From Symsagittifera roscoffensis (taxonomy: Eukaryota; Xenacoelomorpha; Acoela; Convolutidae), in contig NC_087064.1 in assembly GCF_963678635.1 (NCBI RefSeq), positions 34,944,369 through 35,008,368 of the forward strand: a DNA stretch of 64,000 nucleotides, in the 5' to 3' direction. The notes under the pieces are model-generated. The model ran no database searches, had not been told where the DNA came from, and saw nothing but the letters and a program-made list of their open reading frames with translations. A program made the translations under genes and the position numbers. Positions 1-10,319 of the stretch are shown here, one piece after another. Numbering within the stretch: position 1 is the stretch's first letter; every line of letters starts with the position of its first letter.

Positions 1-1615
1 AGAATGAACGACTCGAACAAATTTAAGCAAACGTTTTTTTCTTAGAATTTTTCATCTTCATGTTTTTTGTTGAAAAAATTTTTCAAAACTTTTTTTGATA
101 CAATATGCCCCCCAGTGTTCAAACTGTCTTAATGACTACAACTCATGTTGTTTTAAGTCAAAATTTTACCGGTAGGTGCCTCAGCAGCTCTCTAACTATT
201 ATTTTTTACCATATTTCAGGTAGTAAGGTGCAGAAATGCATGTTCCTGCACCATACTAGCTGGCTCAAAAAAAGTGTTTTGCGTCTATCGCAATCAAGAG
301 TTTGCAATAATATAGTTTTTATGCAGGGCATTTTGACTATCTCAAGGAAAAATTGAGGGGTAAAGCGTGGTAAGACATTGATTTGGATACTTAAAACGGA
401 TCTGAAAACATTCTCCTTTATGCGAAAAATGATGAATGCTATGGCTGAAATCCCAATTCAATTTAGTTACAAATTCAACGATTTTTTTTGTTAATTTTAG
501 TTAATTTGTTTCGTTTGTTTTTTCACTTAACTCAGTCAATTTTCATTCAAAAAAATGGTAGTAAATTTACAATAGTGATTTTTTTAATATCGCAAATTTT
601 ATTCGAAATTTTGTATATTATTTCTTCATCTTTGAGTTTTTTCTTACACTGTTGAGGTCAAATTTTTGTGTGCTCTTTGCACGACAATCGGTTATTTTTT
701 ACCTTTAAACATCGTTTTGTTCATAAACTGTTCAATAGATCAAATGAAATTGCATATAAAACTGCAATTAAAATATTTTCAATTCAAATACATATGATGC
801 AGACATAATCAGGTTACAATTAAGCAGAAAATTTATGCTTGATTAGATAGTTGATAAAAACATCAAATTGAAAAACACCATTTCGAAGTTAGTGTAATCG
901 AGTCAAAGTATTGGCGAAAGCATGCTGGAATGTTGAGACAAAATGATTAAGATCACAAACAAAATTATGGATGAAAATTTTAGATGAGAAAGTGAAATTA
1001 AAGTTAAAGTAGGGTGTCATCAAAATGAGTTTCAGAATGAAAATTAGACAAAACTGCTCGTATATCAGTGCAACGACTGAAGGCTCCGGCCGCCCTTTAT
1101 TCAATATTGAATACTTTTTTGGGAAAAGAAAATATTGAAAATTTATACATTTTGCACAATATCAATAATCAAGAGTAAAAATTTGAGTCGTAACAAAGTA
1201 ATACGCTTACAGGACAATTGGGAAAATCTTCAAAGTGCGCATAAATTAGTCCAGAGCATGGCCAAACTGTCAATTTCTAAACTCCCAAAATTTTGCAAAA
1301 AAATATTGGAGGTATTATATATTTTAATTTGGAGGCATAAAAACTTTTTGTTAAAAACTACTATTTCGATCGACTGAGTAAAAAACCACACCAAGCATAA
1401 AATCACTAAATTCGATTTATGATATTTATTTGTGACTCCAATCATTTTTTATTGGCGTAAATAATGGAATCAGGGTAAGTATATATGCTGAACCAACTCC
1501 CTTGAATAATCAATTTTGAAATTTGCAGTTGCTTAATCTGGTGGCAATTTAACAATCGGAGTTGATTGTGATTTGCAATTGTTCCGACTTTCAAAGGAAG
1601 TAATGAATATATAAG
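1..1615. other. AT-rich intergenic DNA, no gene seen
   Basis: This stretch has no open frame with coding character. The short frames present are AT-rich, overlap on both strands and show no recognisable motif. Poly-T and poly-A runs are common. I see no RNA gene or clear promoter. Confidence 0.5.
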
Positions 1616-1678
1616 CTCGGGGTGATTTTTCTCGGGGTGATTTTTCTCGGGGTGATTTTTCTCGGGGTGATTTTTCTC
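1616..1678. repeat. 15-bp tandem repeat, about 4 units
   Basis: The unit ctcggggtgattttt is repeated about four times in direct orientation with essentially no divergence. It is a young minisatellite. It lies about 100 bp before the left arm of the long inverted repeat. A single copy of a related string (ctcggggtgggtttttt) occurs near 2156. Confidence 0.9.
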
Positions 1679-1769
1679 AAAAATTTTCCCTCGAGGAGCG
1701 ATCCATGGACCTTCGTGGTCACCGAAGGTGCAAGCTCACCACAAACTTTCCTGACTGAATACTTGCTAT

Positions 1770-3041
1770 GAAACGTTCACAAATAGACTCTTGTGACTAT
1801 ATGAACGCTATGATAATTTGATGCTGAAAGTTTAACACGCATTATTTACGCGTGGCGAGCTATAAAGCAATTGGTCTTTTAATTCCATACACGATTCTTA
1901 ATGTTCTCCGTAAAATTCATAGTTTGTCAACATTTTATTAACCAAAAACTATTCGAGACCAGTTTTTGGACTCTCAAATACTCAGGGCTTTGCTTTAATA
2001 CGAGCAGTATGGTTTGCTTTTTCTTGCATTCATGAAAGTTTCCATTCAATTTTAAGGATTATTGTCAATTTTACGGGATATACTGAAAAAGGGGTATACT
2101 TAAGGAAGCAGAATTGATAGAAAAACTTTCTTCACACTAGTTTATGTTGTTGTTCTCGGGGTGGGTTTTTTCTTCAGACGAACTTTGACTTTTTAACTAA
2201 CCTTTTTTGACCGAATTTTTTTATATCATTCGAAAAGTATTGCTGTCCTGAGCTCAAATTTGAAAAGGTTTCACCTGTGCCCTTTTTTGTAAAGTTACGG
2301 GGGTTTAAATATTGCCATTTTGGGACAATTAACGCGCGATATATTTCGCGCGATTAACGCGTAAGCGGAGATTTAATCCGTCATAGAAATTGTTCCAAAT
2401 TGGTTGAAGGAAGCTTATTTGATTTGTTACAAGGAGCAAAATCTATCTTTTTGTACTTTATATGGCGTGTGGGGGGATGATTTTCATTTAAAAAATTTCA
2501 AATTTTAGAAAAAAAATTTCATTTTGTTTTATTTCATTTAATTTCATCTAATGTTATTACTGCTCCATAAACCTTAAAAGGCAGTCGGAACGTTCAGGGC
2601 TTCGCCCTGATACGAGCAGTCTTGTTAATATTCGTAAACGCTTTCAATTTGTTCATATAGTTTGATTATTTACGATTGAAGAAAAAACTAGCTCAATTAA
2701 GTTAAAGGCAGTCAGAACAAGCAGAATTGTATTAGCATTTAAATTGTAGGCGATATAGAAACATGACTACTCGTATCAGGGCAGCGCCTTGATTATTCCG
2801 ACTGTCCATAAAATGGTCTCGAATGGTTTTTGGTTAATGAAATATTGACCAACTAACAATTTTAAGCTGAATGTCAAGAATCGTGAATGGAATTGATAAG
2901 ACCAATTAGTCTGCCTCAATTGAATTTAGAACAATTTTGTGGTGCGGGTTTATTCGCAACGCGTAAATGATACGCGTTAAACTTCAGCCTCAAAGTATCA
3001 CAGCACTTTTAGCTCACGTTAGCCTATTTGTGAGCGTTTCC
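1770..3041. mobile_element. Element with long imperfect terminal inverted repeats (foldback-like)
   Basis: The left arm (about 1770-2020) reads as the reverse complement of the right arm (about 2766-3041). Matching blocks include the region around tttaacacgcattatttacg, a block containing ggtcttttaattccatacac, and taaccaaaaactattcgaga. The arms are roughly 250-275 bp with scattered mismatches and small indels, around a spacer of about 740 bp. A palindromic motif (gggcttcgccctgatacgag) occurs near 1985 and 2597 and inverted near 2770. No transposase frame is present, so this is a non-autonomous foldback element or long-TIR MITE of unassigned superfamily. No convincing target-site duplication was found. 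Confidence 0.6.
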
Positions 3042-3690
3042 CAGCAATTTTTAAGCCAGGATAGTCTAGTGGTGAGCGCATCTTTTCTGGGTCTACAAAG
3101 ATCTATGGAAGTAGTCTGAATTAGAAAAAAAAAACACCTCGAGCATATGTATTCCTTACTTTCTTCGAACGTCGGAACAACAATATACTTCCAAAGCAAA
3201 GCAAAAAGCTGCCTACCATTTGAGCGTTTGAAGTAGTTCACGGTTTAAACAATGGAAAAATAAATATTATTTTTTGAAAACTGTTCACACATACTATCAG
3301 TTCAAAAACCGTTAGTTTTGCAAATTGTTGCAGTATTTGATCTTGTGTCAAAAAATTTTTAAATGGGGAATGAGCTTCGTGCAAAACATACAAACTAATT
3401 ATCCCAAAATAGTTAAGTTTGAACTTTTGAACTCCGTAGCAGTGAAACAAAAAATAGCTTTGATAAATTATTACTAGAAGATTTCAATTTATGTTAGATG
3501 CTCGAAAACTAATTTTAATTTCTTAAAATTCAAAACTATTAATTAAAAAGTTGAAATTTTTCTTATGACAAAAAACGCAGCCGAGCACAAATATTCCGTC
3601 GCATTTTTCAAAAATCGAAACAATAACTGAATGACAGTCTTGTTAGCTGTCAACCATCACAGCAGCTAACCTTAGGTTTTAGCCGGGAAT
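3042..3690. other. Intergenic, 3' flank of the GTPase-MACPF-Hint gene
   Basis: About 650 bp of AT-rich DNA follow the TAA stop of the minus-strand gene at 3691. The minus-strand frames at 3014-3241 and 3238-3450 are short, low in complexity and have no motif. I do not see a canonical AATAAA within the first 200 bp downstream on the minus strand. Confidence 0.4.
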
Positions 3691-6606
3691 TTAGCGAATG
3701 AGTCCCTTTTCTAACATGTTTTCATAGAGCCGAATTAGGAACTCAGTGTAGGCACTCATGTACTCCTTGCTGATTGGTTCGTCCATCGAGCCGCTTGGGA
3801 CCAGAGAGCGGTAAATTGTCAAGGGACGATACCCGATATCTCCAATTGTCTGCTGGGAAAGAGTCAGCCCCATCAATTTCCCCTTCTTTGGGTCCATATG
3901 GGCGTAACAACTGAACAAGATTCTATCGACAAACACATTTCCGCATCGCGTTAGCGGCGCAGCATATCCATACCGAGTAACTTGATCCGTTTCAGTTACC
4001 TTCAGATAGTGTCCTGCATCTGAGAAAAGGGTCATTCCGACATCCAAACTCCTGACTAGCTCATTGTTCAAATCTCCCCCTGTCATAATCAGGTGGTCAC
4101 TGGAAGCGAAGGTTTCAGTTCCATCACTGCATTTAACACGTTTGAACTCACAGTTGCCAGTGCCATAGTGAAGCCATGCCACAAAACTCGAAAATTGTAC
4201 TCTCTCTTTTTTGAAACTGTAGCCCAGTATTCTATCACCACCTTTTAGTTCTCGGATTGGCATCCACAACACAGAGCCGCTTCTTTGAACTGTGACGCGA
4301 GATTCCAGTGGAAAGCATTTCTTTTTCGAAGCTGGAGGATTCTGAGCCGTTTGAGCCCGCTTGTTTTCTGCCTCTTTTTTCAATTCTTCTTGTTTCGCTT
4401 TTTCTTCTGCTTCTTTTTTCTCGCGCTCTTCTTTCTCTCTACGTGCGACGACCGTGAATTTCCCCCCTAAAAAATTGACCAGAGCATTGTAGGTGCAATC
4501 TTTTTTGCTTCCATCCTCGATACTGACCAGAGTGGAAATGGGTTCCAAGTGCATCTCAGTGGTCAACATTGAGGGCTTAATGGTCAGTGAGTTGCGCCAT
4601 TGGTCCATAGCATGACCATCATGCACCGTGTCTTTTTTATGAAGTTCACGTGCTCCACCATTCCAAAATACAGTGCTAGATGCCAAAACTGACTTTGCGC
4701 TGAAGCTTCTAGAAGTTTCATCTTCGAAATCTACGGAGGAGTTTACGTTCAGAAAACCAGAGCTGAATGAAGCCGTGAGAGCCGCGCGAATGTAGTTGAT
4801 ATCCTTGGTCTGGGTAGAAATAGCAGATGAGTTTATTTTCATTTCCAAAGAACCCCCGCCATGCGCTTTAGTTACCACAAAATGGCCCCAACGATTGAAA
4901 AAGCGTTCAAATTTGCAACGACAGTCTTCTTTGTTCACGTCAAATGTAATGGGAAGCTCTTTTACTTCCTCTTTGAAATCATTCGTCAGTTTTAAATCCG
5001 CGTGACTGAAGTTCCCCAGACTTACTTCAAACAGACGCTCCTCAACGAAGTATGACATTTCGTGATTTGTCGTTGAAACTTTGGCACTAGAGTTCAAATT
5101 GAAGCCAGCTTTGCTCGAGAATGAGAAAGCAGCAAAATCAACATCCAAAGACACGTTAAGGTGCGATAAACGATCCTTGACTAATTCAGTCGCAGAACTG
5201 TATTGGTTCATATATGTCGCCGTGCTGTTCAGCGCTCTTATTTCTGCAATTTTTGGAATTTTCAGACCATACTTAGTCGGCTTGGAGCTTATATCGAAAA
5301 TTTTACTGGGAACACAAGAGTCAGTCAGAATGTTGTAACCTTGCCCAATAATTGGAGCCGCATCGGATGACAAATCGAAGCAGTCGTTCTTAACTCCGAG
5401 TTGGTTCAGAAACTTCTCAGCCGTCGGAGTAAGTTCCGAGTCCATCCTCAGGTTCATTCCCTTTATTGACAAGTACTTCAGATCTTCCAGTTTCTCAACT
5501 CCAAATTTCTTTAGCTGGCCTGCAGTATCTTGCACATCAACCGCAGCTTCCGCGTCTGAAAAATTATCCTCAGCTATGAAGTTCTGCGCACTTTGTATGA
5601 TGGGATCTGCTATACCACCTTCGAGAGCTTTTGTGAAGAACTCAAAAAAATGATACTCATCTTTAGAAAGGGATTGCCGGGTGGCATTTTTTGCAACAAC
5701 TTGGTGACCTACGCTGACTTTTTTGCGTCCGGGTACAAACGCCGCGTTGAATATGATTTGTCCGTAGGCATCTCCATTTTTCTCAAACACTTCTTTGCAA
5801 GCTTTGTATAGATTGCGCACTTGTCGTGTGCCATCCGGGAGCACCGTGTAATCCCCGTCTCTCTCGAGATCCTCCAAATCATTCTCCAATGCAACAACAG
5901 GTGCATTGACTTCAAGAAACTGGAACACTGTTTGGCGGACAACCTGCACTTTTTTATCAATATTTTTGGAAAATTTTGCTTTGCTCTCCCCCAGCGAACA
6001 AGTCCATGTAATGATAGCGACAACATTTGGTCGTTTGGTGTCAATCAATTTCAATTCTCTCAGACAACGAAGTGATTTTGCAAGGTTGCTGTTTGGACCC
6101 TGAATTCGGGTGTCGGTTGCTTGAATCAAAACGAACACCAGATTAGGTTTTCTACTTTTCATGTGCGTCTCGTAGAACTGCTTGATTGAGTAGAAGTTAC
6201 ATGCATCCTGTTTGCTTCCGTCGGTATCATTGAATCCAGGGGTATCCACAAGACCTAAACGTAACCCTGTGGCTCCGTAGTCCGTGGAATCTGCTTCTAG
6301 GATGTACTCCGTAGTAGTTCGTGTTTCAGAGGCACATTCGCTTGTCTTCGCAAATGTAACCGACTGTGATTGTTGCAAATTAAACAAGTGGTTAATAGTG
6401 CTTGATTTGCCTACCCCCGAAGTTCCAACAAGAAGTATTGAGGCCCTATCGAGGCTTCGATCCATCGAGTAACTGTTGTATATGTGACACAGGAGATCAT
6501 CTCTTGGAGATGACTTGCTCACCTTTGAGTCATTCCGCCAGGAAAGAAGTCCTCGTTTGTTTGCCTCTTTTTTCAACTCGCTTAAATTTCTCGGTACAAC
6601 AGCCAT
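3691..6606 (-). CDS. SAP-like / AIG1-type GTPase / MACPF / Hedgehog-type Hint fusion protein, 971 aa
   Basis: A single uninterrupted frame starts at ATG 6606 and ends at TAA 3691; no introns are needed. Residues 9-45 resemble a SAP/Rho-N helix-extended-helix. Residues 55-290 form a P-loop GTPase: G1 GTSGVGKSS (61-69), a Thr-rich G2 near 95-99 and G3 DTPGFND (121-127), most like AIG1/GIMAP or septin-like GTPases. The usual G4 T/NKxD is not obvious (IITWTC at 198-203). Residues about 480-700 carry a MACPF domain with signature WGHFVVTKAHGGG (573-585) and flanking Ser-rich amphipathic segments. Residues 722-752 are a charged E/K helix. C764 begins a Hint domain: CFPLESRV, block B ASSDHLI (834-840), and a Hedgehog-like end FVDRILFSCYA (892-902). 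About 70 further residues follow. Inferred role: a GTP-regulated, self-processing pore-forming or defence protein; the function is not shown. The domain calls are firm for GTPase, MACPF and Hint and tentative for SAP. Confidence 0.88.
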   Translation of the reverse strand: MAVVPRNLSELKKEANKRGLLSWRNDSKVSKSSPRDDLLCHIYNSYSMDRSLDRASILLVGTSGVGKSSTINHLFNLQQSQSVTFAKTSECASETRTTTEYILEADSTDYGATGLRLGLVDTPGFNDTDGSKQDACNFYSIKQFYETHMKSRKPNLVFVLIQATDTRIQGPNSNLAKSLRCLRELKLIDTKRPNVVAIITWTCSLGESKAKFSKNIDKKVQVVRQTVFQFLEVNAPVVALENDLEDLERDGDYTVLPDGTRQVRNLYKACKEVFEKNGDAYGQIIFNAAFVPGRKKVSVGHQVVAKNATRQSLSKDEYHFFEFFTKALEGGIADPIIQSAQNFIAEDNFSDAEAAVDVQDTAGQLKKFGVEKLEDLKYLSIKGMNLRMDSELTPTAEKFLNQLGVKNDCFDLSSDAAPIIGQGYNILTDSCVPSKIFDISSKPTKYGLKIPKIAEIRALNSTATYMNQYSSATELVKDRLSHLNVSLDVDFAAFSFSSKAGFNLNSSAKVSTTNHEMSYFVEERLFEVSLGNFSHADLKLTNDFKEEVKELPITFDVNKEDCRCKFERFFNRWGHFVVTKAHGGGSLEMKINSSAISTQTKDINYIRAALTASFSSGFLNVNSSVDFEDETSRSFSAKSVLASSTVFWNGGARELHKKDTVHDGHAMDQWRNSLTIKPSMLTTEMHLEPISTLVSIEDGSKKDCTYNALVNFLGGKFTVVARREKEEREKKEAEEKAKQEELKKEAENKRAQTAQNPPASKKKCFPLESRVTVQRSGSVLWMPIRELKGGDRILGYSFKKERVQFSSFVAWLHYGTGNCEFKRVKCSDGTETFASSDHLIMTGGDLNNELVRSLDVGMTLFSDAGHYLKVTETDQVTRYGYAAPLTRCGNVFVDRILFSCYAHMDPKKGKLMGLTLSQQTIGDIGYRPLTIYRSLVPSGSMDEPISKEYMSAYTEFLIRLYENMLEKGLIR

Positions 6607-6862
6607 GCTATTTATATGTTGCTGTGCCTGAAACAGTTAACATGGCTCGCAGGTGCGATCTAAGATTTTTGAGAGAAGATGCGGGGTGTTTCGCAAGCAG
6701 TCCAATTTTAGAATCAGGGGCGGATTTAGGGAATGGGGGCGTTGACTCCCTCACCAACCTAAGGGTCCTCCTTTGGTATTTTTTTATGACATCCATTTTG
6801 CGCCGACCGATCCTAAAATTTTTCTAAAGGCGCCGCTTTGACCTGAAAATATACTAATGACG
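6607..6862. other. 5' flank of the fusion gene with a truncated hAT-like MITE
   Basis: The 256 bp upstream of the ATG are shared with the second gene copy (13818-14071). From about 6714 the sequence matches one end of the dispersed GGGGCGGATT family also found at 24.7, 29.4 and 36 kb: ggggcggatttaggg, then a stretch with gcgccgaccgatcc and taaaggcgcc. The other end is missing. If the gene promoter lies here, it overlaps transposon-derived DNA. No TATA box can be assigned with confidence. Confidence 0.5.
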
Positions 6863-7178
6863 CGGGGGAGCAAAATTTCAACTCTTTAACAACATCCCAA
6901 TTTCTGGTAACCTAATGTTTTCCTGCTGGCTTGCTTCGAGCCAATACTAATATTGAGAACGGAACATGCGCTGAATAACTAGTTGAATCTATGTTTTTTT
7001 TTCAGAACTATACTGAAATAATTTAAACAATATTAACTCAAAGTCCTGTCTGTTGGTGAATACGCCAGAAAATTACATTTCAAGCTTTTAATGACGAAAA
7101 CGTACCTGTGATGTTGAACGGAACAAAAAAAGTGTTTGCCGTGATTGACGAAATAGCTGCTGAAACTTGGTTACATGT

Positions 7179-7379
7179 CAGTATTTAGACAGCCGCGTAT
7201 TCATACTGGTCAGTATTTAGACAAATACTGTTTCAACCAATCAGAATCGAGACAAAGAAGAAATTAATAAATAATTATTATTTATTTTGGATTATTTATG
7301 TTTTTTCTCGATTCTGATTGGTTCATACAGTATTTGTCTAAATACTGACCAGTATGAATACGCGGCTGTCTAAATACTG
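7179..7379. mobile_element. Near-perfect 73-bp inverted repeat, foldback MITE
   Basis: Positions 7179-7251 and 7307-7379 are reverse complements with only a couple of mismatches, around an AT-rich loop of about 55 bp. Each arm contains cagtatttagac twice and the block ccaatcagaatcgag. The structure would fold into a long hairpin. It has no coding capacity and is most simply a MITE or foldback element. Confidence 0.85.
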
Positions 7380-7452
7380 GCCGCACTCCCTGAAACTTAC
7401 ACTGATTTTCTCTGTTTATGTTTATACCACACGAAATTCGACTGCGAAAGCG

Positions 7453-8378
7453 GTGGCCAGTCAATAAGCAGAATGGTCTAAGAGCAGAATGGGTCCAAGA
7501 GCAGAAAAACAGAAAAATATTAGTTTTACAAGCTAATCGGTAAATTTATCTTAAGAATTGTTAATATTACCAAACAAACTAATATTTTGTGCATAATTTG
7601 ATCATTTTAATCAAGATTTTTTTCAAAAAGTTTCAATAAAAAAACTCAATAAATCTATTCATATCATGTAAAAATTATGCATTTTCTTGCTGTTTTTGAC
7701 AATTCTAATGAGTTTTTTTATCAATTAGCCCATATAAACTAAAAAAAAGTCAACATTTTTCTGTTTTTCTGCTCTTGGACCCATTCTGCTTATTGCTCCG
7801 CCTCCTGTGAAAGAAAGCCCTCAAATAAGTTTGATATTTGATCTTTATTGCGACATAATAAACAAATAGAGGATTAATTTTACTGCCTTTAAATAAATAG
7901 TTAACGCGACAGAGAGTGGCCAGTCAATAAGCAGAATGGTCTAAGAGCAGAATGGGTCCAAGAGCAGAAAAACAGAAAAATATTAGTTTTACAAGCTAAT
8001 CGGTAAATTTATCTTAAGAATTGTTAATATTACCAAACAAACTAATATTTTGTGCATAATTTGATCATTTTAATCAAGATTTTTTTCAAAAAGTTTCAAT
8101 AAAAAAACTCAATAAATCTATTCATATCATGTAAAAATTATGCATTTTCTTGCTGTTTTTGACAATTCTAATGAGTTTTTTTATCAATTAGCCCATATAA
8201 ACTAAAAAAAAGTCAACATTTTTCTGTTTTTCTGCTCTTGGACCCATTCTGCTTATTGCTCCGCCTCCTGTGAAAGAACGCCCTCAAATAAGTTTGATAT
8301 TTGATCTTTATTGCGACATAATAAACAAATAGAGGATTAATTTTACTGCCTTTAAATAAATAGTTAACGCGACAGAGA
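7453..8378. repeat. 463-bp unit in tandem, two nearly identical copies, each holding a MITE
   Basis: The units 7453-7915 and 7916-8378 are almost identical. Each contains a MITE of about 340 bp. Its left end, aataagcagaatggtctaag, runs into agcagaatgggtccaagagc, and its right end is the reverse complement (ctcttggacccattctgctt then attgctccgcctcc). About 117 bp of unique spacer follow (for example gcctttaaataaatagttaa). A third, more diverged MITE starts at about 8387 and a fourth lies at about 9363-9706. The order suggests a MITE insertion followed by tandem duplication of MITE plus spacer. Confidence 0.85.
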
Positions 8379-8386
8379 GTGGCCAG

Positions 8387-9210
8387 TCAATAAGCAGAAT
8401 GGTCTAAGAGCAGAATGGGTCCAAGAGCAGAAAAACAGAATAATATTAACTTTTGCTTGCTAATTGGTAAATTAAGTATAAGAATTGTCAATATTACCAA
8501 AGAAACGAATATTTTATGGATGATTTGAGTAATTTAATCAAGATTTAGAAAAAAATTCAATCAAAAAATTTAACGAAATGATTCAATTCATGCATAATTT
8601 TTTCATATTCGTGTTATTAGTGACCATTCTAATAATTGCTTTATCAATTAGCCCGTCTGAACCACCAAACGTCAATATTTTTTGTTTTTCTGCTCTTGGA
8701 TCCATTCTGGGCTTGGACCATTCGGGTCTAAGACAACAAGCCGACGGGACTTCAAGCCGAAGGGACTTCAAGCCGAAATTAAAACTTTACAAGCATCTCA
8801 AAACACTATTTTATCACCTGTAAAACGTTATTTTTCAGAAATTTTGGCAAGTTTAGTCCATTAAAAGCGTTATTCATGACAATGCACCACTTGTGATTGG
8901 CATCCGTTAATAACATCAGCCGATTTTTGAAATGCATAAATTATAAACATGACAAATGCCTTCAACCATGTTTTAGTTTTCAACTTTCCGAAACATCATT
9001 TGGAGGCTTAAATTTTATCAAAACGCCAAAAACTTGTGAAGAAAGATCATGAAATTCAGAATTTCTTCCAAAAAGTTTTCAAATTAATCATATTTCACGA
9101 GTTTGTCAGGAACTATTCGGCTTGAAGTCCCTAATTTTAAGATTCGGCTTGAAGTCCCGTCGGCTTGATGTCCGGCACCCGGACCATTCTGCTTATTGCT
9201 CCGCTTCCCA
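8387..9210. mobile_element. Third AGCAGAATGG-family MITE, split by a nested element
   Basis: The MITE begins at about 8387 in the same orientation as its neighbours, with clear divergence from them. Its right end (ctcttggatccattctgg) is interrupted at 8723 and resumes at 9181 with ggaccattctgcttattgct. The interruption is the separate 457-bp element at 8724-9180. The nesting gives a relative age: this MITE family was here before the nested family. Confidence 0.7.
8724..9180. mobile_element. Nested 457-bp MITE with 9-bp target duplication
   Basis: The ends are inverted repeats around the core caagccgacgggacttcaag; the left end begins gggtctaagaca and the right end is the complement of gggtgccggacat. 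It is flanked by ggaccattc at 8715-8723 and again at 9181-9189, a direct duplication consistent with an 8-9 bp target-site duplication. There is no coding capacity. A second, more decayed copy starts at 10320. Confidence 0.8.
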
Positions 9211-9362
9211 TTTATTGGTATATTTTTTTATCAATCAAGAATTTGATCATTGACAGGGGACAGCCATAGAATAAATGTTAAGCCTAGTGCTTATTTGGTG
9301 AATTCCCATAAGTTCCAATTCATAGCTCCCAAAATAAAAAAAAATCAGTCGTATAACTAAAT

Positions 9363-9706
9363 GAGCAGAATGGTCTAAGAGCAGAATGAGTACAAGAGCA
9401 GAAAAACAGAAAAACAGATGAATATCAGCTAATCGGTAAATTAAGTATCAGAATTGTCAAAATGACAAAGAAACGAATTTATTATGCCTAATTTGAGGGA
9501 TTTGATCAAAATTTTTTATAATTAAAATAAACTTGATAAAATTTCAATTCACGTATAATCTATTCAATCTTTTGGTATTATTGACGTTTCTAATTTTTGT
9601 TCAGTATCCATTAGCCCTTTTAAACAAAAAAAGTTGATTTTGTTCTGTCTTTCTGCACTTGGACCCATTCTGCTCTTAGACCATTCTGCTTATTGCTCCA
9701 CCTCCG
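9363..9706. mobile_element. Fourth AGCAGAATGG-family MITE
   Basis: The left end gagcagaatggtctaagagc and right end ctcttagaccattctgctta are inverted repeats of the family described at 7453-8378. The internal sequence is alignable but well diverged, so this is an older, independent copy that was not part of the tandem duplication. Confidence 0.75.
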
Positions 9707-9845
9707 CAACAGAGATTGCCTTGTTTGTTTAATTCTGTCGCAATAGTTACCCAAGGTCAATCTCTGTCGCCTAAACTATTTGTTCTAAGACATATAAGAC
9801 ATTGCAAAACTATTGCTTCAGAGTGAAAACCGAAACTAATTCAGG

Positions 9846-10037
9846 GGACCAAGTTAACATCCTCCCCCCTAAACACGTTTAGGGGGGACGATGTTAAGTT
9901 GGTTCTAAGTTGGGAATTTTCAGCCAATCAGAATCGAGCATTTTACATGCAGCGCTTAGCAAATTTAATTTATTTTAAGCGCTGGGGTGGAGGATCTTAA
10001 CTTGGTCTATTATGGGGGGAGGATGTTAACTTGATCC
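9846..10037. mobile_element. 192-bp MITE with 8-bp target duplication AATTCAGG
   Basis: The ends are inverted: ggaccaagttaacatcctcc on the left and the complement of ggatcaagttaacatcctcc on the right. AATTCAGG occurs immediately before (9838-9845) and after (10038-10045). An internal palindrome, cccccctaaacacgttta followed by gggggg, lies near 9864-9891. The 8-bp duplication suggests a hAT-type transposase, but the ends do not look like the CAGGGGCGG hAT family elsewhere in this window. Confidence 0.8.
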
Positions 10038-10319
10038 AATTCAGGTGTTGATTCTGAGGCAAAACCATTTTACCACTTCATTAAATAATTATAGCGGAAG
10101 ACCGATGCAAATATAGGCTGCCCATTTTACCGCTTTTTCTCAATCTGATCAATTTCAAAAGAAGTTTGACTTTCGGGAGACCGATCACTTGATCTTCATG
10201 GGCCCAGCCGAGTTAGCACACCACTATATTGACCCGACACGATTCGCCCTGAAATAGCAACCTTGTATTTTTTTCTGACACAGTCTAAAACTGCTACAAA
10301 TTGTTGATAAAATGGCGTT

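Noticed and set aside
7453-9706. CRISPR array, because of repeated short blocks
   Set aside because: The repeats are inverted ends of MITEs and a 463-bp tandem unit, not short direct repeats with unique spacers, and the genome is animal.
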